This document shows, piece after piece, positions 7,371-17,509 of a stretch of 64,000 bases of DNA (position 1 is its first letter; every line of letters begins with the position of its first letter). The notes beneath the pieces are model-generated. The model saw only the letters and a program-made list of their open reading frames with translations. It did not search any database and was not told the origin of the DNA. The DNA comes from Mesoterricola sediminis (GTDB taxonomy: Bacteria; Acidobacteriota; Holophagae; Holophagales; Holophagaceae): the NCBI RefSeq assembly GCF_030295425.1, contig NZ_AP027081.1, forward strand, positions 4,137,001-4,201,000, written 5' to 3'. A program made the translations under genes and the position numbers.

Positions 7371-9022
7371 TCCGCCTCGCCGAATCCGCCCTGTTCCAGG
7401 CCCTGGGCTGGACCCTGGTCCATTCCCTTTGGCAGGGGGCGCTCCTGGGTCTCCTGGCCTGGGCCGGGCTCCGCCTCCTCCGGGGACGGCGTCCGGAGGC
7501 GCGCTACGCGCTGGCCGGCGCGGCCCTGGCGGCCATGCCCCTGGCGGCCCTGGCCACGCTGGTCCTGGCCTGGCCCGCGCCCCTGGACCCGGGTCCGGCG
7601 CCGCTGGCCCCCGCGATCCGGGGCATCACCTGGCGGGAGGCCCTGGCCCCCGTCCTGCCCTACGCGGTGGCCACGTGGATGGCCGGGGTCGCGGTGATGG
7701 GCCTTCGCCTCCTCGGGGGCTGGGCCTGGATCCAGCGGCTCCGGACCCAGGGCGCGGAACCCGCGCCCGAGGCCTGGGCCCGGCGCTGCGCGGATCTGGC
7801 GCGGCGCATGGGCATCGGCCGGGGCGCGGTCCTCCTCAGCTCCCGCACGGCGCTGGCGCCCATGGTCCTCGGCTGGATCCGGCCGGTGATCCTGGTGCCC
7901 GCCGCGGCCCTGGCCGCCATGGATCCGGCCGCGCTGGAGGCGGTGATCGCCCACGAGCTCGCCCATGTGGGACGGGCCGACTACCTCTGGAACCTCGCCC
8001 AGTCCGTGGCCGAGGCGCTGTTCTTCTACCACCCGGCGATCTGGTGGATCTCCCGCCAGATCCGCGCCGAGCGCGAGCACTGCTGCGACGATGCGGCGGT
8101 CCGCGCCTGCGGTGACCGCATCCTCTACGCCCGCGCCCTCGCGTCGCTGGAGGAGCTCCGCATTCCCATCGCACCCCGGCCCGGGCTCGCGCCCGCGGCC
8201 ACCGGAGGTCATCTCATGAACCGCATCCGCCGCATCCTCCTGCCCAGCCTCCCGCCCTCGCCGGCGGGGCGGGCCGGATTGTTCTCCCTCCTCGCGGTGA
8301 CCGCCCTCGGCGCCGCCACCGGCCTGGGCCTGGCCCAGGAGAAGCCGGCTCCCGCCGCGCCGGCGGCGCCGGCCGCACCCGCCGCCCCCAAGGCCCCGGC
8401 CGCCCGGGCCGAGAAGGCCCCCGACCTGGACCGCCGCGCCCGGGAGCTGGAGGCCGCCGCCACCGCCTTCCGCAAGCGCGCCGAAGCCGCCCGCAAGGAC
8501 GCCAAGCCCGATCCCGAGCTGGAGCGCCTGGAGAAGGACCTGCGGGAGAAGGCGCGGGCCATGGCCGAGGCCGCGCGCCGCACCACGAAGGTCCGCATCC
8601 CCGCCATCCACGTGGAGGCACGGGAGGTCGAGGTGCCCGACATGGCCGGCCTGAAGGGGCTCGAGCAGCTCAAGGTGGACGTCCACCGCCTGAAGGACCT
8701 GGAGCACCTCAAGGTGGACATCCAGGCCCTGAAGCACCTGGAGGACCTCAAGGGGGACACGGCGCGCCTGGAAGGGCTGGCCGCCTCCGGCACCCACCGC
8801 ATCGTCATCCGCGGCCGCGAGGGGGAGGCGGCCGATCACCAGGTGATCCTGAAGCGCCTGGGGCCTGCGCAGGCCGCCGAGGTGGAGGCGCTCCGGGCCG
8901 AGGTGGCCCGCCTCAAGGCCCGGCTGGAGAAGCTGGCGCCGCCGCCGCCCGCCCCCCCCGAACCCCCCGCGCCCCCCGCGGCGCCGGTCCCCCCGGTCCC
9001 CCCGGTCCCCGACGTCCCCTGA
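7367..9022 (+). CDS. BlaR1/MecR1-like M56 membrane metalloprotease with novel sensor tail
   Basis: 551 residues. N-terminal membrane helices (about 8-30, 45-70, 95-120) precede a cytoplasmic M56 zinc protease with H196-E-L-A-H200 and a downstream E (RAEREHCCDD). A further hydrophobic helix lies about 300-325. The C-terminal ~230 residues are not the penicillin-binding domain of BlaR1: they comprise an Ala/Pro linker, a charged coiled coil, a repeat of the form LKxLExLKVD about 428-465, a second coiled coil and a Pro-rich tail. The family role is signal-driven cleavage of the paired repressor. What this tail senses cannot be told. Translation is coupled to the repressor by a 4-base overlap. 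Confidence 0.88.
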   Translation: MIRLAESALFQALGWTLVHSLWQGALLGLLAWAGLRLLRGRRPEARYALAGAALAAMPLAALATLVLAWPAPLDPGPAPLAPAIRGITWREALAPVLPYAVATWMAGVAVMGLRLLGGWAWIQRLRTQGAEPAPEAWARRCADLARRMGIGRGAVLLSSRTALAPMVLGWIRPVILVPAAALAAMDPAALEAVIAHELAHVGRADYLWNLAQSVAEALFFYHPAIWWISRQIRAEREHCCDDAAVRACGDRILYARALASLEELRIPIAPRPGLAPAATGGHLMNRIRRILLPSLPPSPAGRAGLFSLLAVTALGAATGLGLAQEKPAPAAPAAPAAPAAPKAPAARAEKAPDLDRRARELEAAATAFRKRAEAARKDAKPDPELERLEKDLREKARAMAEAARRTTKVRIPAIHVEAREVEVPDMAGLKGLEQLKVDVHRLKDLEHLKVDIQALKHLEDLKGDTARLEGLAASGTHRIVIRGREGEAADHQVILKRLGPAQAAEVEALRAEVARLKARLEKLAPPPPAPPEPPAPPAAPVPPVPPVPDVP

Positions 9023-9036
9023 GCCCCCCCTGCCCC

Positions 9037-9072
9037 AGGCACCCCGTCCGGACCCCACCGGACGGGGTGCCT
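9037..9072. terminator. Strong hairpin after blaI-blaR1 pair
   Basis: AGGCACCCCGTCCGG and CCGGACGGGGTGCCT form a perfect 15-bp stem with a 6-base loop, 14 bases past the protease stop. There is no clear T-run, so efficiency is uncertain. Confidence 0.65.
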
Positions 9073-9126
9073 GCTTGGGGACGGCCGGCGTTTGTCGCAT
9101 GATGTCTGAGGGTTGCGGAGGCGCGC

Positions 9127-10350
<1,224 letters not shown>

Positions 10351-11296
10351 GGGGTCGGCAGGGCAGGTAGGCCAGCGGAACCTCCAGGACCCCGGGCCGG
10401 TCCCGGAAGCCCAGGCGCAGGAGGGCCCGGCCCGGGGTCTCCCCGACGCGGAGGACGCGCAGGCGCCCGCCCCGGAGCGGCACGACCCGGAAGCCGGCGC
10501 CGATCACCTGGAGGGAGGCGATGGACGGCCGCCCCCCATCCGCCGCCTCGAGGCGCAGGACGCGGCTCCGCCGCGCGGGATCCTGGAAGACGACGCGGGG
10601 GGGCGTCGCGTCCACGGCGGGCCGGAACCGCCAGGCGACGGTGAGCTCGAAGGCGGGCTGGAGGGGGGCGGCGGTGGCGACGCGGAGGCGGTCCACCCCG
10701 CGCCGGACCCCCGCGGGCACCCGGTCCGCCCGGAAGGTGAAGCCGAGCTGGGCCGAGCCTCCGGTTTCGGCCAGGTCCGGCTCCAGGTGCGGCGGCGGGG
10801 CCTCGGCGAGCCGAAGGCCGGCGGGCGCCCCCGATTCCCGCCGGAAGGAGAAGACGCAGCGGGGGCTTTCGTGGGCCAGGAAGGTGCCCAGGTCCCGGTC
10901 GGTCCCGTCCACGGCCAGGTCCGGCCGGACCTGGGCGCGCACGGGCAGGTGGTACCGGCCCTGGCGGGGGTCGTCGGTGCCGATCCGCACGTCCCGGGCC
11001 TGGAAGCCCTCCAGGCCCGCCGCGTCGAAGACCAGGCGGAGCGGGGCCTCGGCGCCCGGGGCCAGGGGGGCCTCCAGGGCCGGGCCCTCCACCCGGACAC
11101 CCGGGGGCACGTCCAGGAGGCGGAGGGCGATGGGCCGGTCGCTGCGGTTGCGGATCCGGTAGGCCTGGGCCCTTCGCTCGGTTGGTCCCAGGCTGCCCAG
11201 GTCCACCTCCCCCGGGGGGTCCACCCGGAGGCGGGGCGGGTCCAGGGGAGCTGGCAGCGTGACGACCGGTGGTGGGGTTGGCAAAAACAGGAGCAT

Positions 11297-11469
11297 GGGC
11301 GGGCCTCCGGCGGAAACGTCTCGCCGGGTCCTTGGATGCACCGCGCTTCTTGGCGGGTGACCGGTAATAAATGATTCTTTATCAGGTGCTTACAAATTTT
11401 TCATATTGTCTTTTTGTCGAAAATCACACGCCCGCCTGCGTACCATGGGTGATTCTTGCGGAGTCCCCT
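11297..11469. other. Divergent AT-rich regulatory spacer
   Basis: The stretch about 11366-11430 is strikingly AT-rich for this genome and must hold the promoter of the RIC-like gene and possibly of the DUF1573-like gene. TTACAA, TATTGT and similar elements are present, but I cannot choose a unique -35/-10 pair. No clear FNR or NsrR dyad seen. Confidence 0.45.
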
Positions 11470-11982
11470 GTGCTGCACGGCGAAAAGGAAGAACGCGAAG
11501 CCTGGAAGGCCGCGCCCCTGTCCGATCTGGTGCGCCACATCGTGGGCTCCTGCCACCAGGAGTGCCGGGTGGACATGGCCCGGCTCGAGACGCTGGTGGA
11601 GCTGATCTCCCTGGAGGAGCAGGCGCCGAGTCCCGGCCTGCTGGAGATCCGGGCCCTCATCGGGAAGTTCTGCGCCGGCATGCGGGCCCACCTGGCCCTG
11701 GAGGAGCGGACCCTCTTCCCCTACATCCTCGCAAGGGAGGCCGGCGTGGAACCCGGCCTCACCCCCGAGGCCCTGGCCTCCCTCAAGAAGGTGCTCGAGG
11801 GGGACCACGAGGCCGAGGCCGGCCTGCTCCGCTCCATCCGGGACCTGACGCTCGGCTTCGCGGGGGAGACGGACCCGGCCAGCGCCGAGGGGCGCATCCA
11901 CGCGGCCATGAAGGTGCTGAGCCAGCGCCTCCAGAAGCACATGTATCTTGAGACCCATTTTCTTTTTCCGAGGACGCGCTAG
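11470..11982 (+). CDS. Hemerythrin-like / RIC iron-sulfur repair-type protein
   Basis: 170 residues from GTG 11470 (GGAG seven bases upstream). An in-frame ATG at 11371 would add 33 residues of unhelpful sequence inside the AT-rich promoter patch. Four-helix signatures of the hemerythrin/YtfE-ScdA family are present: LVRHIVGSCHQECR, AHLALEERTLFPYI, LEGDHEAE and KHMYLETHFLFPR. These supply the His and Glu ligands for a di-iron centre. By family, it repairs Fe-S clusters or handles nitric oxide and oxidative damage in the cytoplasm. It is followed closely by atoD-like, which has its own -10 box. Confidence 0.8.
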   Translation: MLHGEKEEREAWKAAPLSDLVRHIVGSCHQECRVDMARLETLVELISLEEQAPSPGLLEIRALIGKFCAGMRAHLALEERTLFPYILAREAGVEPGLTPEALASLKKVLEGDHEAEAGLLRSIRDLTLGFAGETDPASAEGRIHAAMKVLSQRLQKHMYLETHFLFPRTR

Positions 11983-11985
11983 CCT
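11980..11985 (+). promoter_or_regulatory. -10 box of leaderless atoD-like gene
   Basis: TAGCCT lies exactly six bases before the GTG at 11992 and overlaps the stop codon of the RIC-like gene. No Shine-Dalgarno is present, so transcription may start at the start codon itself. Confidence 0.45.
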
Positions 11986-11991
11986 GTTGGC

Positions 11992-12678
11992 GTGCTCGAG
12001 AAACCCCTCCTCACCCCCAGCGAAGCCGCGGACCGCATCCGGGACGGACAGGTGGTCATGTCCGGCGGGTTCATGGGCTGCGGCGCGCCCCACACCCTCA
12101 TCCAGGCCCTCTGCGGACGCGGCCTGAAGGGCCTCACCCTGATCAGCACCGACACGGCCATCCACGACGCCAGGACGGGCCGCGTCACCGGCATCGGCCA
12201 TCTGGTGCGGGAACGGGCCTTCGCGCGGATCATCGCCAGCCACATCGGCCTCAACCAGGAGACCCAGCGCCAGATGAACGCCGGGGAGACCGAGGTGGTC
12301 CTCGTGCCCCAGGGCACCCTCGCGGAGCGGATCCGCGCCGGGGGCGCCGGCCTGGGCGGGATCCTCACTCCCACGGGGGCGGGGACCGAGGTGGAGCTGG
12401 GCAAGACCGTGATCGAGGTGGAGGGCCGCGCCTACCTCCTCGAGCTGCCCCTCCGGGCCGACGTGGCCCTCGTCAAGGCCGCGCGCGCCGACCGCGCCGG
12501 GAACCTCGTCTTCGCGGGCACGGCGCGCAACTTCAACCCCCTGATGGCCACCGCCGCCGACCTCGTCATCGCGGAGGCGGAGGAGATCGTGGAGATCGGC
12601 GGGCTCGACCCCAACCACGTGCACACCCCCTCCATCTTCGTGGACCTTCTCGTCCGCGCCGAGCGCCTCGAGCCGTGA
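11992..12678 (+). CDS. atoD: Acyl/acetate CoA-transferase, alpha subunit (AtoD-like)
   Basis: 228 residues, the normal subunit length. CoA-transferase family I alpha signature near the start (VVMSGGFMGCGAPHTL), then TLISTDT and the GxGGILTPTGAGTEVE stretch. With the beta subunit it moves CoA between acyl-CoA and a carboxylate such as acetate or acetoacetate. GTG start with no ribosome site, consistent with a leaderless message. The exact substrate cannot be fixed from sequence. Confidence 0.88.
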   Translation: MLEKPLLTPSEAADRIRDGQVVMSGGFMGCGAPHTLIQALCGRGLKGLTLISTDTAIHDARTGRVTGIGHLVRERAFARIIASHIGLNQETQRQMNAGETEVVLVPQGTLAERIRAGGAGLGGILTPTGAGTEVELGKTVIEVEGRAYLLELPLRADVALVKAARADRAGNLVFAGTARNFNPLMATAADLVIAEAEEIVEIGGLDPNHVHTPSIFVDLLVRAERLEP

Positions 12679-12680
12679 CC

Positions 12681-13337
12681 ATGGACTACACCCCCGACAA
12701 GGCCGTCATCGCCCGCCGCATCGCGCGGCTCTTCCGGTCCGGCGACGTGGTGAACCTGGGCATCGGGCTCCCCACCCTCGTGGCGGAGCACCTCCCCGCG
12801 GGCGTGACGATCGTCCTCCAGTCCGAGAACGGCCTCATGGGCCTGGGCCCCGCGCCCGCGCCCGGGCAGGAGGACCGGAACCTGGTGAACGCCGGGGGCG
12901 CGCCCATCTCCGTGCTGCCGGGGGGCTGCTTCTTCGACTCCGCGGCCAGCTTCGGGATCATCCGGGGCGGCCACGTGGACTACACCGTCCTGGGCGTGCT
13001 GGAGGTGGACCAGGAGGGCAACCTCGCCAACTACAAGGTGCCCGGGAAGCTCGTCCCGGGCATGGGCGGGGCCATGGACCTGGTGGCCGGCGCGCGCACC
13101 GTGGTGGCGGCGACCCTGCACTTCGAGCCCTCGGGCGCCTCGCGCCTCCGGCGGCGCTGCGCCCTGCCCCTGACGGCGGCGCGGGAGGTGGACCTGGTCG
13201 TCACGGACCTGGGCCTCTTCGAGGTGCGCGAAGGCCGGTTCCTCCTGCGGGAATGCCTGGGACCCCATCCGCCTGAGTGGATCCTGGCCCGCACGGACGC
13301 GGACATCGAGGTGGCGGAAGGGGCCTGGAAACCCTGA
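12681..13337 (+). CDS. atoA: Acyl/acetate CoA-transferase, beta subunit (AtoA-like)
   Basis: 218 residues. The catalytic glutamate lies in the SENGLMGLG motif (about residue 55), which forms the glutamyl-CoA thioester in this family. The NLGIGLPTLVAEHLP N-terminus is typical. Start taken at ATG 12681; a GTG at 12675 overlaps the alpha stop as GTGA and is an alternative. Directly follows the alpha subunit, so the two form one heteromeric enzyme and operon. Confidence 0.88.
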   Translation: MDYTPDKAVIARRIARLFRSGDVVNLGIGLPTLVAEHLPAGVTIVLQSENGLMGLGPAPAPGQEDRNLVNAGGAPISVLPGGCFFDSAASFGIIRGGHVDYTVLGVLEVDQEGNLANYKVPGKLVPGMGGAMDLVAGARTVVAATLHFEPSGASRLRRRCALPLTAAREVDLVVTDLGLFEVREGRFLLRECLGPHPPEWILARTDADIEVAEGAWKP

Positions 13338-13410
13338 CGCGGGCGTGGCATGCTGGGGCCCTCCGGGATCGTCCCGGAGCTTTTCAGACGCCCAATTCCC
13401 AGAGAGTCCC

Positions 13411-14307
13411 ATGAACGCCACGCCCGGTTCCGGCGCCGATCCCGACGCCTTGATCCCTTATGCCTTCGAGCGCCTCCACCAGGACAGCGACGGCGGCGAA
13501 GCCGCCCGCCTGGAGGCCCAGAGCCGCCTCTTCGAGGAGGCCGATCCCCTGGCCCAGCTCCCGCCCCTGCCCGAGGACGCGGAGATCCTCGACGCCGGTT
13601 CCGGAACCGGCTTCTGGGCCCTGCGCCTCGCCGCCCTCGCCCCCCGGGGGCGGATCACCTGCCTCGACCGGTCCCCCGAACTCCTGGACCTGGCGCGCCG
13701 GCGCCTGGCCGCCCTGGGCCCCCGGGCCTCCTTCCTCTGCCAGGACCTCCGCGCCCTGGACCTGCCGAGGAACGCCTTCCACCTGGTCTTCACGTCCCTG
13801 ACCCTGGCCCACGCGCCGGACCTGGAGGCCGCCCTGGCGGGCCTCACCGCCGCCATCCGGCCCGGAGGCTGGATCGCCTGTTTCGAGCCCGTGGAGCAGG
13901 GGCGGCGCTTCTGCTCGGTCCAGCCGCCGTGCCCCAACCTCGAGCTGCTGGGGGACCAGATCCTGGAGGTGGCCCGGGAGCGGGGCTCGGACCTGGGCGT
14001 CGGCCTCACCATCGTCCACCAGCTGGACCGCATGGGCCTGGAGGCCCCCTCCCTGCGCGCCTACGGCGCCGCCCTCCACGGCGCGGCCGCGGGCACCTGC
14101 GCCCGGGAGGTCATCGTCCCCCTGGCCCGGGCCTACCTGCGCAACCGGTGGGACCCGGAGGCCCTGGACCGGCGCATCGCCGCCGCCCTCGAGGAGGCCG
14201 GACGGCCCCACCTCTGGCTCCACTTCCACCGGGCCGTCGCCATGGCCCGCAAACCCTCACAGGGCCTCGGCGAGGGCGGCCCATCTGCTGTCGGGCAGGT
14301 CGGGTAG
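13411..14307 (+). CDS. Class I SAM-dependent methyltransferase
   Basis: 298 residues. Motif I is ILDAGSGTGFWALRLA (about 59-74), followed by an acidic strand end (ITCLDRS), then FHLVFTSLTLAH and IRPGGWIACFEP, the usual Rossmann methyltransferase series. N-terminal residues YAFERLHQDSDGGEAARLEAQ resemble small-molecule methyltransferases of the UbiE/Methyltransf_11 type. Substrate unknown. The 3-prime end overlaps the convergent DUF4406-like gene by 51 bases. Confidence 0.8.
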   Translation: MNATPGSGADPDALIPYAFERLHQDSDGGEAARLEAQSRLFEEADPLAQLPPLPEDAEILDAGSGTGFWALRLAALAPRGRITCLDRSPELLDLARRRLAALGPRASFLCQDLRALDLPRNAFHLVFTSLTLAHAPDLEAALAGLTAAIRPGGWIACFEPVEQGRRFCSVQPPCPNLELLGDQILEVARERGSDLGVGLTIVHQLDRMGLEAPSLRAYGAALHGAAAGTCAREVIVPLARAYLRNRWDPEALDRRIAAALEEAGRPHLWLHFHRAVAMARKPSQGLGEGGPSAVGQVG

Positions 14308-14697
14308 CTGGACGATGGGCAGACTCGCCGCCAAGGCCGCGTCCCGCTCCCGGCGCATGCCCTCGGTGAGGGTGCGGCCGCAGAGGACGAGCCCGTCACA
14401 GCGCAGGAGCAGCCGCTCGCAGGCCGCCAGGGCCCGGTCCCGGACCGCCAGCCCCCCCGGTCCCGATTCGTCCAGGAACGCGAAGTTGGTGTGGGGCAGC
14501 ACGAGCACCGCCTCGGGCAGCAGGTCCTGCACGAGCCGGGCCCGGGCCATCATGCGCATCTGGTTGCGCTGGATGGCGGGCCTGGACCCGTCGCCGCGGA
14601 ACGGGCCGGCCAGGTAGAGGACCCTGGGCCCGCCACCGAAGCGGGCCTGCAGCTCGGTCCAGGGGGAGGCGGGCTCGGGGCGGCAGGGTGTGGGCAT
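14257..14697 (-). CDS. DUF4406-like / nucleoside 2-deoxyribosyltransferase-fold protein
   Basis: 146 residues. RVLYLAGPFRGDG and the following N, A and PH positions (ARLVQDLLPEAVLVLPHTNF) match DUF4406 and related nucleoside deoxyribosyltransferase-like proteins; LVLCGRTLTEGMRRERDAA resembles their second conserved block (G-GMxxE). Enzyme activity is not proven. Start ATG 14697 has GGAGG five bases upstream, better than ATG 14718. The gene overlaps the end of the methyltransferase on the other strand. Confidence 0.55.
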   Translation of the reverse strand: MPTPCRPEPASPWTELQARFGGGPRVLYLAGPFRGDGSRPAIQRNQMRMMARARLVQDLLPEAVLVLPHTNFAFLDESGPGGLAVRDRALAACERLLLRCDGLVLCGRTLTEGMRRERDAALAASLPIVQLPDLPDSRWAALAEAL

Positions 14698-14761
14698 GGG
14701 ATCCTCCGGATTCAGCATGCCGCCGCGGGAACGACATCGGCTGTCCCGGGCCCCGGGACGC

Positions 14762-14767
14762 TACACT
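14762..14767 (+). promoter_or_regulatory. -10 box of leaderless zincin gene
   Basis: TACACT lies six bases before ATG 14774 with only C residues and no Shine-Dalgarno between, so the message may start at the A of the ATG. Confidence 0.5.
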
Positions 14768-14773
14768 GCCCCC

Positions 14774-15145
14774 ATGAGAATGAACCGGCAGGACTTCGAG
14801 GCGGTGGTGGCGCGGGCCCTGGACCTGATCCCGGAGGACTTCCAACCCTACCTGGCGGGGATTCCCGTGGTCGTGGAAGACGAACCCTCGGACGAATTGC
14901 TGGACGCCATGGAGGTGCCCCTGGACGAGACCCTCTACGGCCTCTACGAGGGCCCCGCCCTGGACGAGGAGGTCCCGGGCTTCGGCGACCTGCCCGCCCG
15001 GATCATCGTGTACCGCCTCCCCCACCTGGAGGCGGCCCGGAACCGGGGCGAGCTGGAGCGGGAGGTGGCCACCACGGTCCTCCACGAGGTGGCCCACCGC
15101 TTCGGCATCGAGGAGGCGCGCCTGGAGGAACTGGGCTGGGATTGA
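14774..15145 (+). CDS. Small zincin-like metallopeptidase (DUF1025/MMP1 family)
   Basis: 123 residues. The C-terminal HEVAHRFGI (HExxHxxG) is the zinc and catalytic motif, after an ATTVLHE helix. The N-terminal MNRQDFEAVVARALDLIPEDF and GLYEG segments are characteristic of this small cytoplasmic family (PF06262). Substrates are unknown. The start was chosen from the -10 box six bases upstream and family length. Confidence 0.85.
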   Translation: MRMNRQDFEAVVARALDLIPEDFQPYLAGIPVVVEDEPSDELLDAMEVPLDETLYGLYEGPALDEEVPGFGDLPARIIVYRLPHLEAARNRGELEREVATTVLHEVAHRFGIEEARLEELGWD

Positions 15146-15168
15146 CCCGGCGGGCGATCCTGGAAATC

Positions 15169-15189
15169 CCTTGAGCCTCAAGGCTTTTT
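15169..15189 (+). terminator. Intrinsic terminator after zincin gene
   Basis: CCTTG/CAAGG stem with AGCCT loop followed by CTTTTTCC, 24 bases past the stop. Confidence 0.6.
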
Positions 15190-15343
15190 CCGGATGATGA
15201 ACTCTCGAATTGAGATTGAGAAATAATTTTTATTAGTGCTTTCTATCCCTCCCCTTCCGTCCTATCCTCGGCTCCGCCCAGCCCGGCAGTACCCCCCATG
15301 GCCCCCCCCGCGGGGGCTTTCCCCTTCAGGCAGGAGAGAGGAC
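15190..15343 (+). promoter_or_regulatory. AT-rich promoter and leader of acetate-uptake operon
   Basis: Bases 15207-15240 are AT-rich (TTGAGA at 15210, TATTAG at 15231, 15 bases apart) and are the likely promoter of the DUF485-ActP pair. The leader then contains a GCCCCC/GGGGGC stem followed by TTT near 15300-15320, which could attenuate transcription; this is weak evidence. Confidence 0.4.
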
Positions 15344-15652
15344 ATGACAGCACCCAGCGCGCATCAAATCCTCCAGGACCCGGAATTCATCCGCCTCGTC
15401 AGGCGCAAGAACACCGTCACGGTGGTCCTCACGATCGTGGAGCTCGTCCTCTACTTCGGCTTCATCGGCCTCGTGGCCTACGACAAGCCCTTCCTCGCGC
15501 GCACCCTCGGGGCGTCGGCCATCACCGCCGGCATCCCGATCGCGGTGGGGGTGATCGTCCTGAGCTGGATCCTGACGGGGATCTACATCTTCTGGGCCAA
15601 CAGCCGCTACGACGTCATGGTCCGGCGGATCAAGGACAAGGTGGGGAGGTGA
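15344..15652 (+). CDS. DUF485 inner-membrane protein (YjcH-like)
   Basis: 102 residues with two membrane helices (about 24-46 and 60-84). The order [15 protein letters not shown], then [29 protein letters not shown] and FWANSRYD matches DUF485, whose genes sit directly before actP in many bacteria. Its role is probably accessory to the symporter. AGGAGAGAG precedes the ATG. The spacer to actP is two bases. Confidence 0.88.
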   Translation: MTAPSAHQILQDPEFIRLVRRKNTVTVVLTIVELVLYFGFIGLVAYDKPFLARTLGASAITAGIPIAVGVIVLSWILTGIYIFWANSRYDVMVRRIKDKVGR

Positions 15653-15654
15653 CC

Positions 15655-17493
15655 ATGCAGGCTCCGCAGCAGTCCGTCATCGGCACCCTCAGCCCCCTGG
15701 CCATCACGTTCTTCATGGCCTTCGTCCTGGTCACCCTCGGCATCACGTACTGGGCCGCGCGGCGCACCAAGAGCGCCGCCCAGTTCTATGCGGCCGGCGG
15801 CGGCATCACCGGCTTCCAGAACGGCCTCGCCCTCGCGGGCGACTACATGAGCGCGGCGAGCTTCCTGGGCATCGCCGGCCTCGTCTCCCTCAAGGGCTAC
15901 GACGGCCTCATCTACTCCGTGGGCTGGCTCGTGGGGTGGCCCATCGTCATGTTCCTGATCTCCGAGCCCCTGCGCAACCTGGGCAAGTACACCTTCTCCG
16001 ACGTCGTGGCCTTCCGCCTCCGCATGAAGCCCATCAAGACCGCCGCCGCCATCGGCTCGCTGGTGACGGTGCTCTTCTACCTGACGGCCCAGATGGTGGG
16101 CGCGGGCTCGCTCATCAAGCTCATGTTCAACCTCCCCTACGAGGCCGCCATCTTCCTCGTCGGCGGACTCATCATCGCCTACGTCCTCTTCGGGGGCATG
16201 CTGGCCACGACCTGGGTGCAGATCATCAAGGCCGTGCTCCTCCTGGGCGGCGCCACCCTGCTGGTGGTGCTGTGCATGGCCCAGGTGGACTTCAGCTACC
16301 CGGCCCTGTTCTCCAAGGCCTCCTCCCTGTACGGTGCGAAGTTCCTGGAGCCAGGCGGCCTCGTCACCAAGCCGCTCGACGCCTTCTCCCTGGGCCTGGC
16401 GCTCATGTTCGGCACCGCCGGCCTGCCCCACATCCTCATGCGCTTCTACACCGTCCCCGACGCGCTCGAGGCGCGCAAGTCGGTGTTCTACGCCACGGGC
16501 TTCATCGGCTACTTCTACATCCTCACCGTGACGATCGGCTTCGGGGCCGCCGTGCTCGTGGGTCAGAAGGCCATCACCGCCATCGACGCGGGCGGCAACA
16601 TGTCGGCCCTGGCCCTGGCGGAGCACCTGGGCGGCGGCGTCTTCCTCGGCTTCCTGGCGGCGGTGGCCTTCGCCACCATCCTCGCCGTGGTGGCGGGCCT
16701 CACCCTGGCCGGGGCCTCGGCCCTCTCCCACGACCTCTACGCGGGCGTGCTCCGGCACGGCCAGTCCAACGAACGCGAGGAGATGCGGGTGGCCAAGGTG
16801 TCCACGGTGATCCTGGGCATCCTCGCCATCCTCCTGGGCCTGCTCTTCCAGAAGCAGAACGTGGCCTTCATGGTGGGCCTGGCCTTCGCCGTGGCCTCCA
16901 GCGCCAACTTCCCGGCCCTGGTGATGTCGGTGATGTGGAAGCGGTTCACCACCGCCGGCGCCGTCGCCAGCATCTTCACGGGGCTGACGGTCGCGGTCAC
17001 CCTGATCGCCCTGTCCCCCACGGTCTACGAGGACGTCTTCCAGGACGGCAAGGTGAAGGCGCGGGCCGCCGCGTCGGCGCGGGCGGTCCGGCTCGAGGGC
17101 TACGCCCGCGACGCGGCCCGGGCCGAGGCCGACCTGCAGGGCCGCATCCTCGCGGCGACGCAGGGCCTGGCCGCCCCCGGCCTGCCGGAGCCCGCCCGGG
17201 TGAAGCGGACCGCGGAGCTCAAGGGACTGCAGGCCGACCTGGCCCTGGTCCAGGACGGCGGGCTCCCGGCGGCGCTCGCCGAGGCGCGGGCCGCCAGGAC
17301 CACCGCCGACGCGGCGGTGCGGCCGGCGCCCTTCCCCATGAAGAACCCCGGCGTCTTCTCCATCTTCGGGGCCTTCTTCATGGGCATCGTGGTCTCCCTC
17401 CTCACGCGGGAGAAGGAGGCCGAGGAGAAGTTCGAGGCCGAGAAGGTGCGCACCTTCATCGGCATCGGCGCGGCCGGCGCCTCCGGGCACTGA
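15655..17493 (+). CDS. actP: ActP-type cation/acetate symporter with extra internal segment
   Basis: 612 residues against about 550 for E. coli ActP. Sodium:solute symporter family, about 13 membrane helices. Typical stretches are [20 protein letters not shown] and [14 protein letters not shown]. Moves short carboxylates such as acetate with a cation across the inner membrane. Odd: residues about 463-558 form an Ala-rich, charged helical insert between the penultimate and last membrane helices, longer than in typical family members. GGGGAGG precedes the ATG. Forms an operon with the DUF485 gene; convergent with the exonuclease gene 16 bases away. Confidence 0.9.
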   Translation: MQAPQQSVIGTLSPLAITFFMAFVLVTLGITYWAARRTKSAAQFYAAGGGITGFQNGLALAGDYMSAASFLGIAGLVSLKGYDGLIYSVGWLVGWPIVMFLISEPLRNLGKYTFSDVVAFRLRMKPIKTAAAIGSLVTVLFYLTAQMVGAGSLIKLMFNLPYEAAIFLVGGLIIAYVLFGGMLATTWVQIIKAVLLLGGATLLVVLCMAQVDFSYPALFSKASSLYGAKFLEPGGLVTKPLDAFSLGLALMFGTAGLPHILMRFYTVPDALEARKSVFYATGFIGYFYILTVTIGFGAAVLVGQKAITAIDAGGNMSALALAEHLGGGVFLGFLAAVAFATILAVVAGLTLAGASALSHDLYAGVLRHGQSNEREEMRVAKVSTVILGILAILLGLLFQKQNVAFMVGLAFAVASSANFPALVMSVMWKRFTTAGAVASIFTGLTVAVTLIALSPTVYEDVFQDGKVKARAAASARAVRLEGYARDAARAEADLQGRILAATQGLAAPGLPEPARVKRTAELKGLQADLALVQDGGLPAALAEARAARTTADAAVRPAPFPMKNPGVFSIFGAFFMGIVVSLLTREKEAEEKFEAEKVRTFIGIGAAGASGH

Positions 17494-17509
17494 GCGCGGC
17501 CCCCGCCGT

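Noticed and set aside
15300-15325. Riboswitch or attenuator before the acetate operon
   Set aside because: Only one GC stem followed by three T residues; no conserved aptamer elements seen.
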